From Alentia gelatinosa (lineage: Eukaryota > Annelida > Polychaeta > Phyllodocida > Polynoidae), in NCBI GenBank assembly GCA_950022655.1, contig OX465588.1, positions 20,012,527 to 20,076,526 on the forward strand: a DNA stretch of 64,000 nt. Direction: 5' to 3'. Below, piece by piece: positions 58,601 through 64,000 of the stretch (positions are counted from its first letter, which is position 1; each line of letters opens with the position of its first letter). The notes under the pieces were generated by a model. That model was not told the origin of the DNA. It did no database searches and was given only the letters and a program-made list of their open reading frames with translations. The position numbers and the translations under genes are program-made.

Positions 58601-61570
58601 ATTCGTCATTCTTTTACTAGGTTTGAAGTCAATCCAGCATATCTACTATGAATTTAATGTGTCCTAATCAAAATCAATGCTGGTTCTCCTTAATTTAGTT
58701 CAGTCTTGGGAAGATAGCGTGCAAATGTAAAAGTGGAAACCCCAACATTACCCCCACTTCCCTCTCTCTCACACACACCACTCACACGTCCGTATACACA
58801 GGAGGAATAGCATCACTTATGCATGGCTCCTGACGTTCTTCCTCCTGCCCAGTGAACCGGAACGAGCACCGGGATCTCGCGTGAGAAGGCGAAGCGGAAG
58901 CAGATCCGCGAGAAAGGACTCCCTGGTGAGATTCGTTTGTTGCATGTAAGTGTAGTTCCGGGAAAACGGTCCTTTTTTATTCCGCTAGTTGAAAAAGAAC
59001 CTTACGGTAGGATTTTCGTTGAATAGGAAAGGATTTTCAATACAAACGTTGGAGTTGAGCTAGAACCACTGGTGATGAGCATGTATAGAACTTGAAAATT
59101 TTATGGTTTAATTTTCATCCAATGAGCTAACATGACCTTAAAATCCAAAATTGATAATTTAATATGTAAAACTTGTCATTGATATAGCTATGAACATTAA
59201 TGCAGGTTATAATCGCATTGTAAAGTTTCAGTTTCTAAATCCCTATTATAATTAATTTTGTATTGGTTTCTATACGAAAAGATTAGTCATCCAAATTGTC
59301 TGTATCTATTAGTACCAAAAAGACTCCATTCAGTCGCCATGTTTTTAGCAGCGCCTCCCTGGCTTGATATTGACCATACGCCAGCCATATAGTGAATGGC
59401 ACGTTTACGCTCATTATCGCTTGTTACAGGTCCTGGTCTGGCCACATGGGTGCAGATCGCATCAATTTACATGACACCTGAGTTGTTAGTGACATGAGCA
59501 GCCCTCCTGGCATACGCGACAGACCAGAACAAGACTGGTCAATCCTCATTGTTGCTCCAACAGCCAATCACAGCACAGAGCTTACAAGCTTACGTAGAGC
59601 AGGCTCTATAGGCATATGTATATACGTCATAAATCATGTATCAACAAGACATAACGAAACCTTTTCAGAGTCGGTCAAATCAAGAGATTCATCTGAACGG
59701 TGTAAATATTAGATGGCGTGTTTTTCATACATGTGTAACGCTGATACTTTTTAAAAATGTTTTTTATTGCAATCACGATCCCACCTGCTGTCTGTATCTA
59801 AGCCGAATATAATAAGTTCTTGACTCATAGTAATACCTAGTACATTTTTTGTACATCTGTCTTTGAGTTTTTACTCCCTTACTTTTAGGGTCTATACCTA
59901 ATTAGTCTAGGTTCTAGGCTTTACAATATGTAAGTAAAATTGTCATCAGTCAGTGCAGAAGATGCGCAGCAAAGAATGTACAGTTGTAAAGGTAAGGGTA
60001 GAAATACACAAGGCTATGTGACTGGATGGTAGGCTTTAATTAAACATATGAGGAACTCTAGTACATTCGCAGCCGAACTAATTTCTATCGCTTTGAGACA
60101 ATGGGCGCACTTGACTTGGCAAGTTCTATGAAAGTAAATTTAACCACGCCCATCTGTGCAGTGAGGTAAGTGCATTTTAACTTCAATAGAGTTTTCCAGT
60201 CGAGTGTATATAAGCCCATGGTTGAGTTAAAGCACGGACTGGAAAATGCACCACGATCTCTACAAAGGTTTAGTTTTGGTGTCTGCTTCTACTTTACCTA
60301 CACTATGTTACAGAGGAACGGAGATTCTGTATGGAGAGTGTACGAGCCATACCTCTGTCAGGAAAGTTTTTCCTCGTAAAGCGTGCACTTGGAAAGGAGG
60401 TCCGTGGTAAAGGTTATGCTGCACTTACTGAATTTCATTATCAAAAAAATTATCTGTTGATTAAAAAAAAATAGAAGACAACGACCCGACTTTCTGAGAT
60501 GTTCGGGGATAAGTATGGATATGGTTATCATCGTATAAATCCAAAGTAAGCTACCACCACGGACTTGTCATTCAAGTCCGTGCTACCATATATGAATAAG
60601 CTATGTATGTATATATACTAGATGTTCTGTCAGCCACACACATTTATATCTATTTAAGGATAACCTTGTTGTTCCCCTTCTTACGACGTCCAATCGGTTT
60701 CAATCGATGCTATTTCAAGGGTCGACTACATTGCCTGTATCTGTACAATATGACCATGATTTTGATCTGCATTGTTGTTTCCTCCGCGTATTTGACGCGT
60801 AGTAATACCCTAGCGAATATGAGAATATATTGCGTAGTGTAAACTACGAGGAGAATGGGACCAAGCGGATCAGAATCATGGTATTATGCCCCAGTCACAC
60901 TGGCGTAAAAAATGGCGTTTTTCCGTGTACGCACGTCTACGTTCTTCTACGCATTTTGAAATCTACAAATGCGTTGTAAAACGCCGCAAAACGCGGAGAT
61001 ACGTAAAAGAAAGTCGGAATGCGCCGGAAAACGCCACAATACGTACAGAAGCGTAAAGAAACGTTGATGAACGTTGAGAAGCGTACTAAAACGTTAAAGA
61101 AACGCAAACAGATACGTTCCAAATCCGTAGCTAATACGTGGACCCCACCAATTCAAATACGTAGAAGAAACGCCGTTTTTTACGCCAGTGTGACTGGGGC
61201 ATGTTGTATATATTATTCAGCATTCCAAATGTAAGTTGTCCAAGGAAACACCGAATAGCCATGGAAGTTCTCATGCCTATCTTGCACGCTAGGAAGTTTA
61301 TTTCCGTATTCTACTCAGTAACGATCTGAAGGCTGTATATGTTTGGTATGGAGACTCCGTATGTGATGGATAATAAACAACCATCTATCATTGTTATTCG
61401 TGTTTTGAACATGTATTTCATGCTTACCTGTGGGGATAATGCCGAGTGGGATGGGACTCCTCTGAATGGGATGAGACGGCTTCATGTCGGCGACATCTTC
61501 GTTTTGTACCCTGTTGAGCAGTCCATTGAGCACCTTGTGTACTGTACCGTCCCCTCCCACACACACCACG
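35826..61570 (-). CDS. CERK: Ceramide kinase family protein (CERK/CERKL type), 5'-incomplete
   Basis: Ten minus-strand exons, in transcript order 61428-61570, 51756-51830, 51065-51245, 50181-50261, 47998-48110, 41713-41924, 41052-41348, 38305-38376, 36944-37170 and 35826-35922, join in frame and end at a stop: about 498 residues. Known family role: ATP-dependent phosphorylation of ceramide to ceramide-1-phosphate at membranes. Seen here: the VVCVGGDGT nucleotide-binding motif, the LGIIPTG strand, a Ser-Phe-His-Gly...HIILGH segment, a Cys-X3-Cys-X2-Cys motif known from ceramide kinases, PRGMSPR, and the FDFPFVETYR block. The C-terminal end has a WNLD motif and a short FAEG segment, like the WNCDGE...LFARG end of vertebrate CERK. 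The HSFHG...HIILGH part resembles CERKL; the Cys motif resembles CERK, so orthology within the pair is open. The PH domain and first kinase exons are not in view. An acidic insert makes this part longer than in vertebrates. Confidence 0.92.
36944..37170 (-). CDS. CERK: CERK exon: basic helix and WNLD motif
   Basis: 227 bases, acceptor ccttacag, donor gtgggt, phase 0 to 2. It contains a basic helix (ERKRRRKIQRKKDEK) and WNLDTEVCIDLDLDF, aligning with the WNCDGE region of CERK. Reading through the donor gives a stop at 36895, a possible alternative end, but the splice to 35922 restores the family's C-terminus. Confidence 0.87.
37350..37444. repeat. 47/48-bp tandem duplication in a CERK intron
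   Basis: Two adjacent copies of a unit that starts cagatctgaac and ends ctatttaattga (37350-37396 and 37397-37444). They differ by one substitution and one extra g, so the duplication is recent. It lies 180 bases upstream, in transcript sense, of the exon at 36944-37170. Confidence 0.9.
37900..38060 (-). repeat. Possible tRNA-derived SINE remnant
   Basis: On the minus strand, gggttaaaatcccg near 37953-37966 resembles a degenerate pol III B box, with an A-box-like tract about 35 bases before it. Too weak to assign firmly. Confidence 0.2.
38305..38376 (-). CDS. CERK: CERK small exon, possibly a cassette
   Basis: 72 bases, 24 codons, phase 0 to 0, acidic (ending SSDEEQE). Acceptor attgcag with a weak pyrimidine tract; the donor gtgccc is a poor match beyond GT. 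Skipping it keeps the frame, so it may be alternatively spliced. Confidence 0.6.
38696..38794. mobile_element. 99-bp MITE with cccggcgtt ends
   Basis: Left end cccggcgtttacac and right end gtgaacgccggg form a terminal inverted repeat. ATA flanks both sides as a possible 3-bp target-site duplication. Non-coding. A relative starts at 10838. Confidence 0.75.
40384..40527. repeat. MITE family A, copy 1 (CERK intron)
   Basis: The 39-base arm beginning gaactgcatcgagatccata pairs with 40489-40527. The central part is unique. A second copy is at 47733-47862, in a different CERK intron. Confidence 0.8.
40679..40799. repeat. MITE family B, copy 1 (CERK intron)
   Basis: Arms attaccatgatttcgatc and gatcgaaatcatggtaat. 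The inner tcctccgc/gacgcgtag and gaggagaat-type sequence is shared with the copy at 60750. Confidence 0.8.
40942..41030. repeat. Donor-side dispersed repeat, copy 1
   Basis: About 89 bases shared with 61301-61390 (ccgtattctactcagta, cgatctg, tatggagactccgtat). Starts 21 bases beyond the splice donor of exon 41052-41348. Confidence 0.7.
41052..41348 (-). CDS. CERK: CERK exon: FDFPFVETYR plus charged insert
   Basis: 297 bases, acceptor ctgtttcag, donor gtgggt, phase 0 to 0. Opens with the conserved FDFPFVETYR strand. Then comes an Arg-Glu alternating run (about 41205-41239) and an Asp/Ser-rich stretch (DDSDSDNEDSSES) not found in the vertebrate proteins as I know them. Confidence 0.92.
41713..41924 (-). 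CDS. CERK: CERK exon: PRGMSPR and kinase C-lobe
   Basis: 212 bases, acceptor atatatcag, donor gtgggt, phase 1 to 0. Covers GDFIDVGIYTV, CPRGMSPR, the DGYIDLVLVR strand and FLRRHGNSKNQ, all aligning with CERK/CERKL. Confidence 0.93.
46586..46653. repeat. (TA)n microsatellite
   Basis: Pure TA dinucleotide run of 68 bases in a CERK intron. Reads as Tyr-Ile repeats in open frames on both strands, which is an artefact. Confidence 0.95.
47733..47862. repeat. MITE family A, copy 2 (CERK intron)
   Basis: Same arms as the copy at 40384 (ccatagccactgaaaat and its complement), with a diverged centre. Ends 135 bases from exon 47998-48110. Confidence 0.8.
47998..48110 (-). CDS. CERK: CERK exon: second half of the CX3CX2C motif
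   Basis: 113 bases, acceptor attctag, donor gtaagt, phase 2 to phase 1. Starts with Gly-Cys-Ser-Phe-Cys, completing C-X3-C-X2-C across the splice, then a Ser-rich acidic linker. Confidence 0.88.
48111..50180. other. CERK intron, 2.1 kb
   Basis: No exon supported. The word aagggcatgt(t/c)ccactg occurs at about 49183 and 49479, with a related reverse word (gaacacaccctt) near 49660. These may be ends of another fold-back family, but I could not define a full element. Confidence 0.35.
50181..50261 (-). CDS. CERK: CERK exon: first half of the CX3CX2C motif
   Basis: 81 bases, acceptor ttcaccag, donor gtacgt, phase 2 to phase 2. Contains KYIPAGG and ends with the first Cys of the motif (PCTTG). 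The split Gly codon is completed by the next exon. Confidence 0.88.
50598..50785 (-). repeat. 188-bp dispersed repeat, inverted partner 1
   Basis: Its reverse complement matches 59591-59776 at about nine of ten positions over the full length, with both ends sharp (tagagcaggctcta and gcaatcac). No coding frame, no pol III boxes seen. Confidence 0.85.
51065..51245 (-). CDS. CERK: CERK exon: GHKKPVNVS to KKKF
   Basis: 181 bases, acceptor acctgtag, donor gtgaga, phase 1 to phase 2. Covers the YGFFG glycine turn and the following basic helix (MKGLTKKKF), as in the CERK/CERKL catalytic domain. Confidence 0.92.
51756..51830 (-). CDS. CERK: CERK exon: kinase-domain segment after IIPTG
   Basis: 75 bases between tttcttag and a gtgagt donor, phase 1 to phase 1. 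Encodes LVNQISHSFHGIEDAVTAAI and then HIIL, matching the segment after the glycine strand in CERKL. It is separated from the preceding exon by a 9.6-kb intron that contains the LINE. Confidence 0.92.
52123..55234 (+). mobile_element. Degraded CR1/L2/Jockey-type LINE in a CERK intron
   Basis: Plus strand, antisense to CERK. The endonuclease begins at 52123 (YLNVRSL, SETWL) and continues in another frame to 52940 (IDHVLSD, SDHKAL). The reverse transcriptase runs from 52916 (LRPISLLPVPGKLFE, FGFR) through an in-frame TAG at 53786 to 54832 (VFVDFSKAFDRV, GVPQGSILGPLL, FYADD). A third frameshift near 54830 leads to the usual LINE end LYTGMTLWNDLPKEI and a stop at 54972. An A-rich (AAATAAA)-type tail sits at 55200-55233. 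With at least three frameshifts and one stop it is dead, but the domains are so readable that insertion was fairly recent. No ORF1 was found upstream, so it is either 5'-truncated or lacks it. Confidence 0.87.
56217..56245. repeat. 29-bp perfect palindrome
   Basis: taccgtacggaaca and its exact reverse complement, separated by one c. No mismatch over 14 bases per arm. Confidence 0.9.
58853..58925 (+). other. Candidate orphan exon
   Basis: A 73-base GC-rich stretch framed by a strong acceptor (ttcttcctcctgcccag) and a gtgaga donor. In one frame it encodes 24 residues, basic and Ser-rich (RRRSGSRSARKDSL). No partner exon was found, and it lies antisense in a CERK intron. Confidence 0.3.
59591..59776 (+). 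repeat. 186-bp dispersed repeat, inverted partner 2
   Basis: Partner of 50598-50785 in opposite orientation, 8.8 kb away. One end is a palindrome, tagagcaggctcta. The pair encloses three CERK exons and the LINE. Confidence 0.85.
60750..60885. repeat. MITE family B, copy 2 (CERK intron)
   Basis: Arms gaccatgattttgatc and its near-complement ending near 60885. The interior shares gacgcgtag and acgaggagaat with the 40679 copy. It directly abuts the 317-bp element that follows. Confidence 0.75.
60886..61202. mobile_element. 317-bp MITE with atgccccagtcacactgg ends
   Basis: Terminal inverted repeats of about 35 bases with one or two mismatches (ends atgccccagtcacactgg). The interior is rich in aacgtt- and acgt-type words. 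No transposase. It sits 226 bases downstream, in transcript sense, of the GGDG exon. Confidence 0.85.
61301..61390. repeat. Donor-side dispersed repeat, copy 2
   Basis: Copy of the repeat at 40942-41030, in the same orientation. Lies 37 bases beyond the splice donor of exon 61428-61570. Confidence 0.7.
61428..61570 (-). CDS. CERK: CERK exon: GGDG nucleotide-binding loop
   Basis: Starts after ttctttcag and ends at ccacag/gtaagc. Its 47 complete codons run from VVCVGGDGTVHKVLNGLL to LGIIPT; a glycine codon is split with the next exon. GGDG is the diacylglycerol-kinase-type ATP-binding loop. The incoming phase (one base) needs an upstream exon ending in two bases, for example a split Gly. Confidence 0.93.
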
Positions 61571-64000
61571 CTGAAAGAACCAAAGCACAAGAAAAGTACT
61601 CAAATGTTATAAATATCGAGGAACAAATGGCAGGTTTATTATTGATGAATGAGAATGGACAACTGCCTTTATAGAGTGGAAAGCAGACAGGCTTAAGTAC
61701 CTGTATCTATGTTATGTCTGTGCCCCAAGCTACCCCACCCCTCCTCGCCGGTGATTCCAGAGCCTGTCAGAGGAAGGGAACATTGTAATGCATTTCATCT
61801 TCAGTGATTTAGTTTTATTATTTATTGAATGTTCCTAACCAAAGACTTGAGCAAGTCCAGGTCAAAATAAGTCAAGAACCATCAATGAGTCAATGAGGTA
61901 TTTCTTCTGAAGTAATTGGTCAGGGTCACTTCTGGATACTTCTGTAAGACACTAAGAAACTGGACCACTGCGTCTTAGCAATGTCACTGAGTTGGCTCGC
62001 AGATGGTGAAGGTTTAGGTTTTACAGTAAGCTCAGAGTCTATGTAACGTATCCAATCATACTCTTCTAGACAGTGTGTTTTAGTGTGCTTTCCCACGCTA
62101 AAAAAACAAACCGATAATATATTCGGTATACCTGACAGAACCAAAAAGTAGGATTTATTGTGCGTCGCTACAAGGGGGAATGTAAATTTGATTTAAGTCA
62201 ATATTGCAAATCGTTGATACTATAGGGTTTCCCCACTACCTTCGACATCTAGGTCAGCCACGTGATCTAACCCCCACAAAATAGGATACATACACGCAGT
62301 AGGTGTTCTACTTTGATTTGACTGAACAAGTAATAATGAAGACTCTTTATGAAGTATATACATAAGGTTCATACGTAGAAGCCTCTCTTATATTCCAGAG
62401 AGTAATTGAGCTGTCAATATACTGCTGTCGTGATTTGCCATATAACAACCTTGATGTTTGAGTGAAAAACCTGTCTCTACAACACTACTTTGGTCGGACC
62501 TTGTTTACATTGATAACACATTATCTGGGCTCCTTCTGTGTATCTGGTTATCATCTTAGGTGATTGCTTTTATAATTTTTACTCAAGGGTTGAGATAAAA
62601 TACCATGATCAGAAGTTACATGTATAGCCATGGACATGAAAAAACATGTTAAACATATACATACGGCATAGTATATCACTGTATGATAAAAGCCCGATGT
62701 ACTCGGTATACCTATTTATGTGCCCCATGTGAGAAACCATAGACCTACAACTGGGCATGTATCATGGTTTGTTCTAGACTCTCACACGCATATTATTGAA
62801 TAGGTATGATCAGGACATAGGTGCAGATAGGGTATTGTAAGTGAAAGGAAAGAGGTGGAGATACTTCAGGGAGGGCGCTGATAGAGAAGGGTAGGAGACT
62901 GCTAATATGCAAATAAGAGATTTAGGAATTTATTTCATGGGAAATGACCTGTTCAATCTACAAACTTTCATTCATTACACATCAATCGTAGATATTCGAC
63001 AATTCTGTAAATATCAACGTTGTTTGTTTATCGTAAAAAAGGTAGGGTAGGCAAAGGTCATATCAATTGAGAGAATATATTTTGTCTTTTTATTTCGATA
63101 GAAATCTATGCGCAGTGACCTCCATATGCAGCTATGTTCTGCTCAATAACTATGAATAAGTTAGCTATTGGCTGAAGACCGGCCTTCGGTCGGATACATT
63201 ATCATATAATTTGCTCTGTGTGCGCCGCCTTTTATGTGAACTCATGAATTACGCATTCTGTTTTATTCCATTTTTCTCTACTTCCAATTGTGATTAAAAG
63301 GCAATGAAATATGTGTTTGGCGTATGATAATGAAGGATGTCGCTACGGTAGACTGAGGCAGAAACAGACTCGGGTCCGTCTCACCGTAGATTATGTAACA
63401 GGGGGCTTGGAAAACTGGTCCAGCAAAGCCCGGAGATTAATGTAATTGTATCACTGGGTCACCCCTAAACCAGTTAATATTAATTTCATGTGTTAAAGCT
63501 CTTATTGGTGTTATATAAAGTTCAATAGTGCCTGATATTTTGAAATTAAACTTTATCCTCATAAGCATAATGACCTAGATTTCAGATAAGGCTACTTCTA
63601 ATTGAATAGTTTATCTGCCAACCAGGTATATGAAAGCAGCTGATACGGCTATACCAATAAATACAATCTTACACCATGTATGAGCTCTGCTGTATATCAT
63701 GTTTTATCTTAACTTATAACCAAATTTAACGTCTTGCTATATCTAAAGCCATTACCATTTGAATAATGTACGACACTTTATTGACATTCTAGAACAGGTT
63801 ATTTATACCCTCATTAAATATGCATTCCCGAAAAGACCACCGGAGTGATCCTCCAGAGGTTGATGGCAGTTCTCCGAGTGGTCACTGAGTCAGATGAATG
63901 AATTGTGATACAAATTGTAATGACCCGCTTATCTGACCGTTTCTCAACCTCTTTTGGGGATTCACCTTTTCTTTTGACACCGCCTAACTTCACGCAAGGG
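61571..64000. other. CERK intron running off the window
   Basis: The exon that must precede the GGDG exon was not found. One minus-strand open stretch (61933-62111) has splice-like ends but does not match the family. A small gaccggc/gccggtc-type stem lies at about 63178-63195. Confidence 0.4.

Larger units (their letters stand above)
55235..60749. other. CERK intron remainder downstream of the LINE
   Basis: No CERK exon is needed here, since flanking phases match. It holds the 29-bp palindrome at 56217, a C/G-rich low-complexity patch at 57840-57970, a candidate plus-strand exon at 58853-58925, and the repeat at 59591-59776. Otherwise AT-rich. Confidence 0.4.

Noticed and set aside
61933..62111. 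Minus-strand open stretch with AG acceptor and GT donor whose phase would fit the CERK GGDG exon, with a PH-like EEYDWIRYIDSEL segment
   Set aside because: Joining it directly would omit the conserved strand and glycine loop that must precede GGDG, and the sequence does not match that region. The donor gtgacc is weak.

Overview
The window is animal nuclear DNA: AT-rich, intron-rich and loaded with short inverted-repeat elements. Genes are split by GT-AG introns, with a TATA box in front of two of them and an AATAAA signal behind one. The gene content (secreted Ly6/uPAR-type three-finger proteins and a ceramide kinase) and the repeat style (many MITE-like fold-backs, one CR1/L2/Jockey-type LINE) suggest a marine invertebrate, perhaps a lophotrochozoan such as a mollusc. 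That placement is inference.

Layout. 1-17 kb holds no gene I can support. It contains a GC-rich island (330-845) and a series of fold-back elements: 4993-5253, 5913-6682, 8233-8737, 12564-13621, a TTAA-flanked piggyBac-like MITE at 14833-15179, and 15627-15769. Two long CT microsatellites lie near 9.8-10.1 kb. 17-31 kb holds three tandem plus-strand paralogs (17116-19098, 21616-24846, 28572-30667). Each encodes a signal peptide, a variable linker and a Cys-rich Ly6-like domain with an unusually long basic first finger and no GPI-type tail. 31-35.8 kb is gene-free and separates this cluster from a convergent minus-strand gene. 35.8-64 kb is the 3' part of a ceramide kinase family gene: ten exons from the GGDG kinase exon (61428-61570) to the stop codon (35826). 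The exon phases chain correctly throughout. Its 5' exons (PH domain, start of the kinase domain) are not visible and probably lie beyond the window. Its introns carry a damaged LINE (52123-55234), an inverted pair of about 187-bp repeats and several MITE pairs.

How the genes relate. The three Ly6 genes share exon phases, the GGWDKC and FRGCY motifs and the splice junction in front of FRGCY, so they arose by tandem duplication. One has lost, as a pair, the two cysteines expected to form the third-finger disulfide. One has an extra intron. No functional link is visible between the Ly6 cluster and the ceramide kinase gene. They are convergent neighbours.
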